64,000 nt of DNA, taken from NCBI GenBank assembly GCA_964575025.1, contig CAZNPV010000001.1, forward strand, positions 142,611-206,610. Direction: 5' to 3'. Positions 27,329 to 36,347 of this stretch are shown here, one piece after another; the stretch's first letter is position 1, and each line of letters starts with the position of its first letter. A model generated the notes under the pieces. The model ran no database searches and was not told the DNA's origin. It was given only the letters and a program-made list of their open reading frames with translations. This DNA comes from JABMQB01 sp964575025 (GTDB lineage: Bacteria > Bacteroidota > Bacteroidia > Bacteroidales > Prolixibacteraceae). Both the position numbers and the translations under genes were made by a program.

Positions 27329-28070
27329 AAATCAGTACATAAGTTTTGTTTCGGTAGCCACCTTACTGGTAGCCTGGAAAGTGCTGGCTTTATTATTTGA
27401 TTCAGCCACGATTGTTCCTCATCCTGAGGATACTTTTTTAACCGTTGTGGAATTAATCAGTGATTCCGGATTTTTACTGGTTGCAGGCACTACCATCCTA
27501 CGTGGAATTATTGGATTTGTTATCTCGGGCATTCTGGGGCTGGGAATCGGTATTCTGGCAGGCATCCGTCCCGGATTCAATGCTTTTATGACCCCTATAC
27601 TGGTTACGGTCCGCTCAACGCCTGTCATTGCCCTTATCCTTTTGGCCCTTATCTGGTTCAGTCCCGATGAGGTACCTGTTTTCATTGCCATGCTTACCAT
27701 GTTTCCGTTTATTTGTACCAATGTAGTGGATGGCATCCGGAGTGTCGATTCCGGACTGATCGAAATGGCCAGGTTTTACAGAACAGGCAGGGGGAGGATC
27801 ATACGGGAAGTGTATATCCCGGCCATCATGCCGTTTATCATCAGCGGAGCCTCCAGCGCTATGGGAATAGGATGGAGGGCTATCATCATTGGGGAAGTCT
27901 TAAGCCAGCCCCAATACGGAATTGGCACGAAAATGCAGTCAGCGCAAACCTTCTTAAATATTGATGCCGTCATTGCCTGGACCCTTATTGCCGTGCTTAT
28001 AAGTTACGGTTTTGAGAAAATTATCCGGTGGACTGAACGGAAAATAGTAACCTGGAAAGTGCAGCTATGA
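27309..28070 (+). CDS. ABC importer permease (NitT/TauT type)
   Basis: 253 aa from the ATG at 27309, chosen because GGAGGA lies about 10 bp upstream; a TTG at 27291 would add six residues. There are six hydrophobic helices. The EAA-like loop MARFYRTGRGRIIREVYIP contacts the ATPase. It overlaps the preceding gene by 20 bp and the ATPase gene by 4 bp, so all three are translated together. Confidence 0.87.
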   Translation: MKVSFTKNQYISFVSVATLLVAWKVLALLFDSATIVPHPEDTFLTVVELISDSGFLLVAGTTILRGIIGFVISGILGLGIGILAGIRPGFNAFMTPILVTVRSTPVIALILLALIWFSPDEVPVFIAMLTMFPFICTNVVDGIRSVDSGLIEMARFYRTGRGRIIREVYIPAIMPFIISGASSAMGIGWRAIIIGEVLSQPQYGIGTKMQSAQTFLNIDAVIAWTLIAVLISYGFEKIIRWTERKIVTWKVQL

Positions 28071-28783
28071 GTTTATTGATTCAGAATCTTACTAAAACCT
28101 ATAATCATACGATTCTTTACCGGAATTTTACGGTTGAATTTACCGGGAGTACCATCACCTGCATACTGGGGCCTTCCGGTTGTGGAAAGACTACGTTGCT
28201 GAATATTATTGGTAAAATTATTGTTCCGGACAGTGGAAGCCTTATTGGTTTTGACAACAAACTGTTTTCCTACATTTTCCAGGAACCCCGTTTATTGCCA
28301 TGGAAAACGGTGAGGCAAAACATTGCGTTTGTTCTGAGCAGGGATTTATCTTCCGGTGAGCGGAACGATCAAACAGAGCAGCTTATCCGGCTTGTTGACC
28401 TTGAAGGGTTTGCCGATTATTATCCTGCGCAGTTGAGCGGAGGCATGCGCCAACGGGTGTCCATAGCAAGGGCTTTTGCCTGCCCTTCCGATATCATCCT
28501 TATGGATGAACCATTGAGTGGATTGGATATTGCTCTGAAACAAAGCATGATACGATGGTTTACGCAACTGTGGAAGAAGGACAGGCGTACGGTTATTTTT
28601 GTAACCCATGATGTCGATGAAGCGCTTATGCTGGGCAATGAAATTCTTGTTTTAAGCCAGCCTCCTGCCCGGATCGTAGTTCATGAGCATATTGAAGAAC
28701 CTGCCGGAAGCCGGGACACAGAAACCCCTCCATTTAAAAAATTGAAACAAACATTGCACGATGCCTTGGGGCATGCAGAGTAA
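28067..28783 (+). CDS. ABC importer ATPase (NitT/TauT type)
   Basis: 238 aa. Walker A GPSGCGKTT (35-43), Q-loop FQEPRLLPW, signature LSGGMRQRVSIARA (about 124-137) and Walker B IILMDEPLSGLD are all intact. The DEPL form after Walker B is typical of this importer class. It powers the permease encoded just before. Confidence 0.92.
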   Translation: MSLLIQNLTKTYNHTILYRNFTVEFTGSTITCILGPSGCGKTTLLNIIGKIIVPDSGSLIGFDNKLFSYIFQEPRLLPWKTVRQNIAFVLSRDLSSGERNDQTEQLIRLVDLEGFADYYPAQLSGGMRQRVSIARAFACPSDIILMDEPLSGLDIALKQSMIRWFTQLWKKDRRTVIFVTHDVDEALMLGNEILVLSQPPARIVVHEHIEEPAGSRDTETPPFKKLKQTLHDALGHAE

Positions 28784-28868
28784 AAATTCCTTTCTTTTTT
28801 GTTTCAATAAATTGTTAATATGCAGCTTAAATTCCTTCATCTTTTCACCCAGTCAGTTATTTTCTTTT

Positions 28869-28876
28869 TACATTTG
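28869..28876 (+). promoter_or_regulatory. Candidate -7 box
   Basis: TACATTTG fits TAnnTTTG and ends 5 bp before the ATG at 28882, so the transcript would be almost leaderless. Confidence 0.3.
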
Positions 28877-28881
28877 CACCC

Positions 28882-29244
28882 ATGAAATCACTTGTTGGAA
28901 ATATCACCCGTAAAATATTCTCTTTCGCAATGATTGCGTTGATCGGATTATTGATCACCAACAAAGGAATTTTCACCCACTCACATAAACTCGAAAACGG
29001 CTCTGTTGTAACGCACTCACATCCGTATAATAAATCAAACGATACGGAACCGTTTAAATCTCACCATCATTCAACCGCTGAATTTTTATTTTTTGAGAAC
29101 CTGGACCTTTTATTTTTTTCCGGTTTTCTGATTCAGGCCTTTTTATCGGTAATCTGTAAAAAGATTTCTTTATCTGGTGAGGAAAGGCTTTATTTCAGGC
29201 TATTCCCGTATTCTTATCCTGGCAGGGCCCCTCCTGTTTCATAA
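28882..29244 (+). CDS. Histidine-rich small membrane protein
   Basis: 120 aa. Two hydrophobic segments (about 10-28 and 70-95) flank a histidine-rich loop with THSHKLENGS, THSHPY and SHHHST, a probable metal-binding stretch. Small proteins of this form often precede TonB receptor genes in Bacteroidota and are thought to relate to metal, mostly zinc, handling. It lies 107 bp upstream of a TonB receptor. The role is inferred from composition and context. Confidence 0.65.
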   Translation: MKSLVGNITRKIFSFAMIALIGLLITNKGIFTHSHKLENGSVVTHSHPYNKSNDTEPFKSHHHSTAEFLFFENLDLLFFSGFLIQAFLSVICKKISLSGEERLYFRLFPYSYPGRAPPVS

Positions 29245-29351
29245 GATCATTTGATTTTTACCGGAAATGAATTATTCCGGTATCAGTCAACGATTTGATA
29301 ATAATGAACCGAGGGCTTCATTTTTTTGCTTATTTATTTTAACCTGATACG

Positions 29352-31727
29352 ATGAAGAATATTCCGATTGTCCTGACAATTTTAATGCTGTCTTTCTCAC
29401 AGATCAATTATGCCCAGAAGACCAGAACAGATGCCAATGTTTTTGGCCACGTTAAATGTGCTTACTGTGAGGAACATTTATTGTTTGCCACCATCCAAAT
29501 AAAAGGCACAATGATAGGAACTACAACGGATGAAACAGGACACTATCAATTGGTAAACCTGCCGGAAGGTATCCATATAATAAAAGCAACCTATTTAGGC
29601 CACAAAACAAAAGAAATTGAAATTTCGCTAAAAAAGGGAGAAACAATAGAAGTGAATTTTGAGCTGGAAAAAGACAATCTGGTTCTTGATGAAGTGGTTG
29701 TTTCAGCGGACCGGGGGGAACAGAAACGCATCGAAGCACCGGTTATCGTAAACACGTTATCCCCAAGACTCTTTAATACAACCCAATCGGTTACCCTGGG
29801 TGAAGGTCTGAACTTTACCCCTGGCTTACGTCTTGAGAACAACTGTCAGAATTGTGGATTTTCGCAGGTTCGGATGAATGGAATGGAGGGGCCGTATTCG
29901 CAGATTTTAATAAACAGCCGGCCCATTTTTAGCGGCCTGGCAGGAGTCTATGGTTTAGAACTGATCCCTTCAAGCATGATAGAAAAGGTTGAAGTGGTGC
30001 GGGGGGGCGGTTCGGCGCTCTTTGGAAGCAATGCCATTGCCGGAACGATTAACATTATTTTAAAAGACCCAAAAGCAAATTCCTACGATGCCGGAGCAAA
30101 ATATGCCCTTACAGGAATGGGTGTGGATGGTTCAGGGGGTGAAGCCCCGGAATATTCGTTACACTTCAACACATCCATTGTTTCGCATGACTTTAAATCT
30201 GGAGTGTCGGTGTTTGGTTTCACCCGTGAAAGAGTACTTTTTGATGCCAATGATGACACTTTTTCAGAAATTGCTTCGCTTGAAAACCTCACTTTAGGAG
30301 CCAGGGCTTTTTACCGTTTTGGGTTTCGTGATAAGTTGTCTGTAGATTTTTTTGCCATTCATGAAGAACGAAATGGGGGCAACAAACAGGATTACCCTTT
30401 ACACGAAAGGGATGTTGCCGAAGCTGTGACGCACAACATGAAGGTGGCAGGCGTAACCTATGAGCGTTTTTTCAGGGAATACGACCTGCTATCGGTCTAT
30501 GCATCGGGGCAATTCCTGAACCGGGACTCCTATTATGGTGCCGGCAAATCGTTGAGCGATTACGGCCATTCAACCGATCATACATACCATGTGGGCATCC
30601 AGTATAAAGCCTACATGGACCATTCATCGTTCATAGCCGGTATTGAAAACACCGGAGACTTTCTTCTGGATAAAAAACTGGGGTACCCGGATATGGACCA
30701 TGCCGTGATTGATTTCAGTGATTCTACCATCCATTGCTTCCACACCGAAAACACGGTTGTTTCCGACCAGTCGCTTATCACTTCCGGTGTTTTTGCCCAG
30801 TATGATGTACAGTGGAACAAACTTAAAGTTGCTGCCGGAGCCAGGTTCGATCGCTATGAGGTGAAAGATCGGGCCAAAGATGGAGAAATAAAAAAGGGCA
30901 ATGTCTTCAGTCCGCGCCTGGGCATTATGTATGATGTGTATGACGATTTGCAGGCCCGGGTAAGTTACTCACAAGGCTACCGTGCTCCCCAGATCTTCGA
31001 TGAAGATTTGCATATTGAAACCTCCGGTTCAAGGCAGGTAATTCATAAAAACGACCCCGGGTTAAAGCAGGAAACGAGCCATAGCATCATGGCTTCACTT
31101 GATTTTAATGCATTAATTGGAAAAGTTTATGCTGCATTGCTGGTGGAAGGTTTTTACACCAAACTGGAGAATGCCTTTGCCAATGAATTTGGGGAGCCCG
31201 ATGAGGAGGGCACCGTAATCTATACCCGTGTGAATTCAGAAGACGGAGCGGTTGTACAAGGAATAAATATGGAACTAAGGGTAAAGCCGTTTCCTGAATT
31301 CACTTTTTCGTCCGGGTTTACCATACAAAAAAGCACGTTCGAGAAACCACAGGATTTCCATGAGAAAAGGTTTTTCCGCACGCCCAACCAGTACGGTTAT
31401 TTTTCACTTACCTGGGACTTTTACAAGAAGTTCAGCCTCTCAACCACAGGCAACTACACAGGCAAAATGTTGGTTCCCTATTTTGGGACCGAAAATCCCG
31501 ATGGCGAATTACGGGAGACGGATCGTTTTTTGGACCTGGGAGCCAAACTGTCCTATACCACAAAACTAAATGGCGCTTCCGTGGAATTTTCAGGAGGTAT
31601 CAGGAATATCTTCAACTCGTACCAAAACGATTTTGATGTAAGCGAAGACCGGGACCCGGCGTATATTTACGGGCCGTTGTCTCCCAGAACCATCTATCTG
31701 GGAATACGGTTTGGAAACCTTTTGTAG
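29352..31727 (+). CDS. TonB-dependent receptor with carboxypeptidase-regulatory-like domain
   Basis: 791 aa: signal peptide (1-21), a CarboxypepD_reg-like beta-sandwich (about 28-115), plug (about 125-240, with LDEVVVSADRGEQ, the cysteine pair NNCQNCGFSQVRMNG and GGSALFGSNAIAGTINI) and barrel to the C-terminus. The GHVKCAYCEEH segment near the N-terminus is a second CxxC pair. Cysteine pairs in plug domains are seen in receptors for metals or metal chelates. Together with the histidine-rich neighbour this suggests a metal ligand, not proven. Confidence 0.9.
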   Translation: MKNIPIVLTILMLSFSQINYAQKTRTDANVFGHVKCAYCEEHLLFATIQIKGTMIGTTTDETGHYQLVNLPEGIHIIKATYLGHKTKEIEISLKKGETIEVNFELEKDNLVLDEVVVSADRGEQKRIEAPVIVNTLSPRLFNTTQSVTLGEGLNFTPGLRLENNCQNCGFSQVRMNGMEGPYSQILINSRPIFSGLAGVYGLELIPSSMIEKVEVVRGGGSALFGSNAIAGTINIILKDPKANSYDAGAKYALTGMGVDGSGGEAPEYSLHFNTSIVSHDFKSGVSVFGFTRERVLFDANDDTFSEIASLENLTLGARAFYRFGFRDKLSVDFFAIHEERNGGNKQDYPLHERDVAEAVTHNMKVAGVTYERFFREYDLLSVYASGQFLNRDSYYGAGKSLSDYGHSTDHTYHVGIQYKAYMDHSSFIAGIENTGDFLLDKKLGYPDMDHAVIDFSDSTIHCFHTENTVVSDQSLITSGVFAQYDVQWNKLKVAAGARFDRYEVKDRAKDGEIKKGNVFSPRLGIMYDVYDDLQARVSYSQGYRAPQIFDEDLHIETSGSRQVIHKNDPGLKQETSHSIMASLDFNALIGKVYAALLVEGFYTKLENAFANEFGEPDEEGTVIYTRVNSEDGAVVQGINMELRVKPFPEFTFSSGFTIQKSTFEKPQDFHEKRFFRTPNQYGYFSLTWDFYKKFSLSTTGNYTGKMLVPYFGTENPDGELRETDRFLDLGAKLSYTTKLNGASVEFSGGIRNIFNSYQNDFDVSEDRDPAYIYGPLSPRTIYLGIRFGNLL

Positions 31728-31812
31728 TACCTGTCAGACCGTCTTTGGATGGGGTAATGATATAAAAAGTATTCAGCAACCTGAAAAGGGAAGTGGCAAA
31801 GGCAGTTTTGTC

Positions 31813-31908
31813 ATGATAAAAAGGTATGTTAAACGGATTGAAGATGAGTTTAATAACCATCCTGAAGAGGTTAGACTTTTAATTTTAAAAAATGACTTTA
31901 CCCCGTAA
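31813..31908 (+). other. Short reading frame, possible gene remnant
   Basis: A 31-codon frame (starting MIKRYVKRIEDEF) between the receptor and the MFS gene overlaps the MFS start. Its composition looks coding, but it has no recognisable family and no strong ribosome-binding site. Confidence 0.2.
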
Positions 31909-33112
31909 AATATCGGTACATAATTTTTACGCATTTTTATGGCATGCGGGTTTCCTTGCTCTTGCCCAGAACTTTATGGATGTGGATACGGTAATTCCCG
32001 CCATGCTCATTGAATCGGGAGGCGGGGCAATACATATCGGTATCATGACTGCCATTATGATGGGGGGATCAAGCTTTACTCAGTTATTTTTTGCGCCCTA
32101 CATTAGTAATAAGGGTTTTAAAAAGAAATTTCTTCTGTTGGGGATAAATTCACGAATTTTTGCGCTTTTTTCCCTGGGGGCCGTACTTTTCTATCTTCAG
32201 GCAAACCAGTCAAAATTAATATTGGGACTTATTTTCCTGTTTATTGCCTTGTTTTCTCTTGGCGGGGCTTTTTCCAATATCAGTTATACCGATATACTGG
32301 GTAAAAGCGTGGATGAGAATAAACGAAAACTGTTTTTTTCGGCAAAACAAATCATTGTAGGAAGCGTAGTTTTATTATCGGCCTTTTTGGCAAAACGGGT
32401 TTTAACTGCTTTCGGGTATCCTGTAAATTACTCCTTTATGTTTTTTATTGGAGCTTCCTTGCTTTTAATTGCTTCCGCGGGTTTTTGGAAAATAAAAGAA
32501 GTATCCCGTTCATTCATGAAAATAAAAGGGGTTAAACAATTTTTCAGGATACTTCAACAAGAATGGGTCCAAAACAAAAATCTGTCCTATTTATTGGGTT
32601 TTATTAATACCCAGGGCATTATGCTTTCTTTTCTTCCTTTTGTTGTGCTGTATGCCAAGGAAACGTTCCATACCCAAAGCAGTGATACAGGATTTTTTTT
32701 ATTGTTTAAAGTGATTGGAGTTGTAACTGCGGGAACCCTCGTTTTCTTTTTTACCAAACGGTTGAAATACCATCCGCTTCTATATCTAAATGTTGCCCTT
32801 TCGTTTACGCTTATCTTACTTACCCTTTGTATAAAGAATGAAGTTACATTAAGGTATTTGTTTATTATGGGCGGAGTGGTCAATTCATTGTATCTGATTA
32901 CCATGAATGGCTTATTGCTCGAAGTTTCGGGCAATGAAAACAGGGCGTTATATGCCGGATTTGCCGGGGCAGGGAACATCCTGCCTGCTGTTTTCCCATT
33001 AACAGGTAGCTGGATTATCGGGCAGTTTGGTTTCCGGGGTTTCTTTATCTTGTTTATGTTGATTGTTTTATCATCGGTATGGTTTATTCATAAAATTGAT
33101 TGTGACAGATAA
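31892..33112 (+). CDS. MFS transporter
   Basis: 406 aa with 12 predicted hydrophobic helices and a central cytoplasmic loop around residue 210 (ILQQEWVQNKN). It looks like the major facilitator superfamily, but I see no sub-family signature that fixes a substrate. It follows the TonB receptor in the same direction, so uptake of the same ligand across the inner membrane, or export of a toxic metal complex, are both possible. Confidence 0.7.
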   Translation: MTLPRKISVHNFYAFLWHAGFLALAQNFMDVDTVIPAMLIESGGGAIHIGIMTAIMMGGSSFTQLFFAPYISNKGFKKKFLLLGINSRIFALFSLGAVLFYLQANQSKLILGLIFLFIALFSLGGAFSNISYTDILGKSVDENKRKLFFSAKQIIVGSVVLLSAFLAKRVLTAFGYPVNYSFMFFIGASLLLIASAGFWKIKEVSRSFMKIKGVKQFFRILQQEWVQNKNLSYLLGFINTQGIMLSFLPFVVLYAKETFHTQSSDTGFFLLFKVIGVVTAGTLVFFFTKRLKYHPLLYLNVALSFTLILLTLCIKNEVTLRYLFIMGGVVNSLYLITMNGLLLEVSGNENRALYAGFAGAGNILPAVFPLTGSWIIGQFGFRGFFILFMLIVLSSVWFIHKIDCDR

Positions 33113-33134
33113 TTTTTGTGATACCTTTGAATAA

Positions 33135-33317
33135 ACATTCACTGTTAAAACAGGCTATAGCGATGGAAGCAGTATGGTTACCGGAAAACATCCTGCATTT
33201 TATGAGAGAAGGGAACAATATATCGGAGCAATTCCCCCTGAACCGTTTTATCCTGATAAAGGGTTGAGGGATATACCAACCCAGATGGGTATGAAACGGC
33301 AAAAGAATTATAATTGA
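33135..33317 (+). pseudogene. Orphan coding-like fragment
   Basis: A frame of about 60 codons (phrases VTGKHPAFYERRE and IPPEPFYPDKGLRDIP) begins after a TAA, has its only ATG at 33174 and ends at 33317. The proline- and tyrosine-rich wording looks like the end of a once larger protein, not random sequence. Family not recognised. Confidence 0.25.
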
Positions 33318-33342
33318 ACCACCTACATGAAAATTTATAAAA

Positions 33343-34017
33343 ATGGCAAGAAAAATTTATCCTGACTCAGGAGTTGAACTAAAAGAATTTACAGCCAGAA
33401 ATTACGATAAAGTAATGAATGTAGGCACATTAGGGTTATACAACGGGTTCATAAAAAAAGCCATTAACGACCTGGGAATCCAGCCGGGGGACCAAATTCT
33501 TGATTTAGGCTGCGGAACCGGCCGAAATGCCAAACTGATGTGCCGTTATTTAAATGAAAACGGACATATCACCGGCTTAGACATTTCGGAAAATATGGAG
33601 AGACAATTTAATCTTAAATTTAAAAAAGATAAAAGAGTAGAATTTAAAAACCAACGCATTGATATACCGTTTGATTTACAAAAAACGTATAATAAAATTT
33701 TTATAAGTTTTGTTATACACGGTTTCCCTCATGAAATCAGAAGCATTGTAATTCAAAACGCCTTTAATCATTTAATTCCGGGTGGAAGTTTCCATATTCT
33801 TGATTTTGCCGAATTTGATATGGATACGATGCCTTCCCTTTATCGTTTTGTATTTAAAAAAATTGAATGTAAATATGCTTTCGATTTTATTAAAAGAAAC
33901 TGGGAAGAAATACTGAATAAGTATGGGTTTGACCATTGTACCGAACATCTTTATTTGAAAAAATACATTCGTTTATTAAGTGCTCAAAAAAGTATCGGGA
34001 TACCACCACAACAATAA
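33343..34017 (+). CDS. Class I SAM-dependent methyltransferase
   Basis: 224 aa. Motif I ILDLGCGTGRN (about 53-63) binds S-adenosylmethionine and is followed by GLDISENM (motif II) and PGGSFHILDFAEF (post-motif). It resembles UbiE/Methyltransf_11-type enzymes; substrate unknown. It follows a receptor/MFS pair and could modify the imported compound, but co-transcription is not certain (230-bp gap holding a gene fragment). Confidence 0.8.
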   Translation: MARKIYPDSGVELKEFTARNYDKVMNVGTLGLYNGFIKKAINDLGIQPGDQILDLGCGTGRNAKLMCRYLNENGHITGLDISENMERQFNLKFKKDKRVEFKNQRIDIPFDLQKTYNKIFISFVIHGFPHEIRSIVIQNAFNHLIPGGSFHILDFAEFDMDTMPSLYRFVFKKIECKYAFDFIKRNWEEILNKYGFDHCTEHLYLKKYIRLLSAQKSIGIPPQQ

Positions 34018-34047
34018 TTTTATGGAGGACTCCCCCTTTTTTTTAAG

Positions 34048-35118
34048 TTATGCCACTGTGATTTCATCATTCAGGTAAACATCCTGGATGAGATTAAGTA
34101 ACTTGATCCCCTCGTTCATAGGTCTTTGAAACGCTTTTCGTCCCGATATAAGACCTGAACCTCCGGCCCGTTTATTAACAACAGCTGTTCTGATTGCTGC
34201 TGCAAAATCTTCGGTTCCCATGGAAGCCCCACCTGAATTGATCAACCCTATTTTACCCATGTAGCAGTTGATTACCTGGTAGCGGCATAGATCTATAGGA
34301 TGGTCAGAGACAAGTTTCTGGTACATGTCAGGATGTGTTTTTCCGAATTTAAGATCAATAAACCCTCCGTTGCAGGTAGGTAGTTTCTGCTTAATCAAGT
34401 CGGCCTTGATTGTAACACCGAGGTGGTTTGCCTGCCCGGTCAGGTCTGCTGCCGTATGATAATCTTCTTTGGATGTTTTAAAATCGTTGTTTCTTAAATA
34501 ACACCATAAGACGGTGGCCATGCCCAGTTCATGTGCTTTTTCAAAAGCTTCTGCTATCTCAGTGATCTGACGGTTCGATTCTTTGGATCCGAAATATATG
34601 GTAGCACCTATTGCGGCAGCTCCCAGGTTCCATGCTTCTGACACCGTACCAAACAGAATCTGGTCATATTTATTGGGATACGTCAATAGTTCATTGTGAT
34701 TTATCTTGGCGATGAACGGAATTTTATGGGCATACTTGCGCGAATGCAGTGCCAATCCACCCAACGTGGAAACCACGGCATTGCATCCTCCTTCCATTGC
34801 AAGTTTAATAATATTTTCGGGGTCGAAATAATCAGGATTGGGTGCAAAAGAACTACCTCCTGTGTGCTCTATACCCTGGTCAACAGGCAAAACGGACAGA
34901 TAGCCTGTTCCGCCAAGTCGTCCGTGATTGTACATTCGGGATAAGTTGATCAGCGTTTTCGTATTACGGTCGCTGATGCCGAATACTTCGTCGATTGTAT
35001 GCGGGCCGGGGATGTGCAGTTTTTCCTTCGGTATTTTAGGTTGATCAAAGGTTAGTAAACGATCATCGCTGCCCAGCAATTCAACGATTTTTTCCAAATT
35101 GTTTATTAAATGGTCCAT
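34048..35118 (-). CDS. fbaB: Class I fructose-bisphosphate aldolase (FbaB/DhnA type)
   Basis: 356 aa from the ATG at 35118. An in-frame extension to 35205 lacks conservation-like wording and overlaps repeats. VLPVDQGIEHTGGSSFAPNPDYF near the N-terminus, IKADLIKQKLP in the middle and SGGASMGTEDF near the C-terminus fit the archaeal/bacterial FbaB family, which splits fructose-1,6-bisphosphate through a Schiff-base lysine. It is a housekeeping glycolytic enzyme with no evident link to its neighbours. Confidence 0.88.
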   Translation of the reverse strand: MDHLINNLEKIVELLGSDDRLLTFDQPKIPKEKLHIPGPHTIDEVFGISDRNTKTLINLSRMYNHGRLGGTGYLSVLPVDQGIEHTGGSSFAPNPDYFDPENIIKLAMEGGCNAVVSTLGGLALHSRKYAHKIPFIAKINHNELLTYPNKYDQILFGTVSEAWNLGAAAIGATIYFGSKESNRQITEIAEAFEKAHELGMATVLWCYLRNNDFKTSKEDYHTAADLTGQANHLGVTIKADLIKQKLPTCNGGFIDLKFGKTHPDMYQKLVSDHPIDLCRYQVINCYMGKIGLINSGGASMGTEDFAAAIRTAVVNKRAGGSGLISGRKAFQRPMNEGIKLLNLIQDVYLNDEITVA

Positions 35119-35242
35119 ACTTCTGGTTTTTAATCCACCTTCGCGTTCGCATTGGTGGACGAGAAGGTAGTGGTTTAATTTTACGATCCTCAGGATCTGA
35201 AACAAATATGTTTGCGAAGCAAACTCAATTTAAATCCCCTTT

Positions 35243-35330
35243 CCCGATAGCTTTCGGGATGCATCGGGGTAGTTTATTGGGAACAGATGCTTGCCTGTTG
35301 GTTAGACCCGTCTCAAGGAGGGCAGGCAGT
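35243..35330. repeat. Intergenic palindromic repeats upstream of the aldolase
   Basis: CCCGA-TAGCTT-TCGGG (35243-35258) is followed by GCCTG ... CAGGC dyads to about 35330. The whole gap between the aldolase start (35118) and the Crp/Fnr gene (35546) carries no gene I can support. Confidence 0.45.
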
Positions 35331-35545
35331 AAATCTGTCCGTTTAAGAGCACATGTGAATAGGTAAAAACAGCCCGGACGACAACTATTAAGACCATAAT
35401 ACCGGCTAATAAAAAGGCAGTATTCTTTATTGACATGGCTGATAATAGTTTTCATACGGGTACAAAAATATATAAAATAAACGGTTGTTCAATTCTGATA
35501 ATCGATGCTTTTATTATACAATTCCATTTAAAATGCATTAAAAAA

Positions 35546-36223
35546 TCAGCCATTTGCACTAATCATTAACAGCGATTTTTTATTTAAAATTTCAATTTGT
35601 TTTCCTGAAGTTCGCAATATTCCATCTCTTTCAAATTCGCTTAATACACGGCTTACACTTTCGCGGCTTGAGTCAATCAGGGTTCCGAAATCTTCCCGGT
35701 TGACAGGGATAGTAAAAATATCAGAGGCATAAATATGATCCGCCAATTCTAATAAAACATCGGCAATTTTTCCCCTTACTTGCTTTTGGGTGCGGTTGGC
35801 ACATCGGTAAAAAACTTCCAGTTCATTTCTGCATAATTCAATCATTATTTCATACGAGAAATCTGCATTTTCTTTTAATAAATAACGAAAAGTATTAATA
35901 TCAATAAAACACACTTCAGCCTCTTCAATAACTGAAACTGAATATTGGTTGATTTTTTCACCAATTGTTGTTGGCAAGCCAAGATAACAGGGAGCTTTTG
36001 ATATCCGTACAATTTGCTCATAATGAGGGCCGGCAATGTGGATTTTTGCTAATCCGCTTCTTAAATACACTATATTTGTAGATAAAACACCCTGCCTGAT
36101 TATAGAATCCCCTTTGTGAAATTTAACCAATGCGCAATTAAAAGAAAGTTTTTCAACCTGCTCTGCGTTTAATTTTAAAGCTGCTTTCGATTTAATCATA
36201 CATATGTCACAGGCATTAATCAT
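35546..36223 (-). CDS. Crp/Fnr-family transcription regulator
   Basis: 225 aa: cyclic-nucleotide-binding-like barrel (about 25-130), dimer helix (about 135-160) and winged helix (about 165-220) with recognition helix SSRESVSRVLSEFERDG. The N-terminus carries a CDIC pair (residues 5-8) but not the full FNR cluster ligand set, so oxygen sensing is uncertain. It is divergent from the sulfur/Hdr operon. The palindrome at 36316-36333 has Crp/Fnr site geometry, making this protein the likely regulator of that operon. Confidence 0.85.
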   Translation of the reverse strand: MINACDICMIKSKAALKLNAEQVEKLSFNCALVKFHKGDSIIRQGVLSTNIVYLRSGLAKIHIAGPHYEQIVRISKAPCYLGLPTTIGEKINQYSVSVIEEAEVCFIDINTFRYLLKENADFSYEIMIELCRNELEVFYRCANRTQKQVRGKIADVLLELADHIYASDIFTIPVNREDFGTLIDSSRESVSRVLSEFERDGILRTSGKQIEILNKKSLLMISANG

Positions 36224-36254
36224 CGTAGAAAATATAAAAATATGAGGTATATCA

Positions 36255-36262
36255 CAAATTTA
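36255..36262 (-). promoter_or_regulatory. Probable -7 box of the crp/fnr gene
   Basis: Reads TAAATTTG on the minus strand with a TTG 20 bp upstream, the best full match in the window to the Bacteroidota promoter layout. It lies 32 bp before the ATG. Confidence 0.5.
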
Positions 36263-36315
36263 TATAATTAACTTCACAATATCAATTTATATATAGTATA
36301 AACTATTTTATTCTT

Positions 36316-36333
36316 TTGTTAATATAATAACAA
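36316..36333. promoter_or_regulatory. Palindromic operator TTGTTA-N6-TAACAA
   Basis: Perfect 6-bp arms with a 6-bp centre have the geometry of Crp/Fnr sites. It ends 14 bp before the ATG of the DsrE-like gene and lies in the region divergent from the crp/fnr gene. Confidence 0.6.
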
Positions 36334-36347
36334 TAAATATTTACACT

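Noticed and set aside
23680..28783. A hydrogenase maturation locus suggested by the TM1266-type gene
   Set aside because: No hydrogenase, HydE, HydF or HydG-like gene is present in the window.
35225..35455. 76-codon minus-strand frame upstream of the aldolase
   Set aside because: Made largely of palindromic intergenic repeats; no family or ribosome-binding site.
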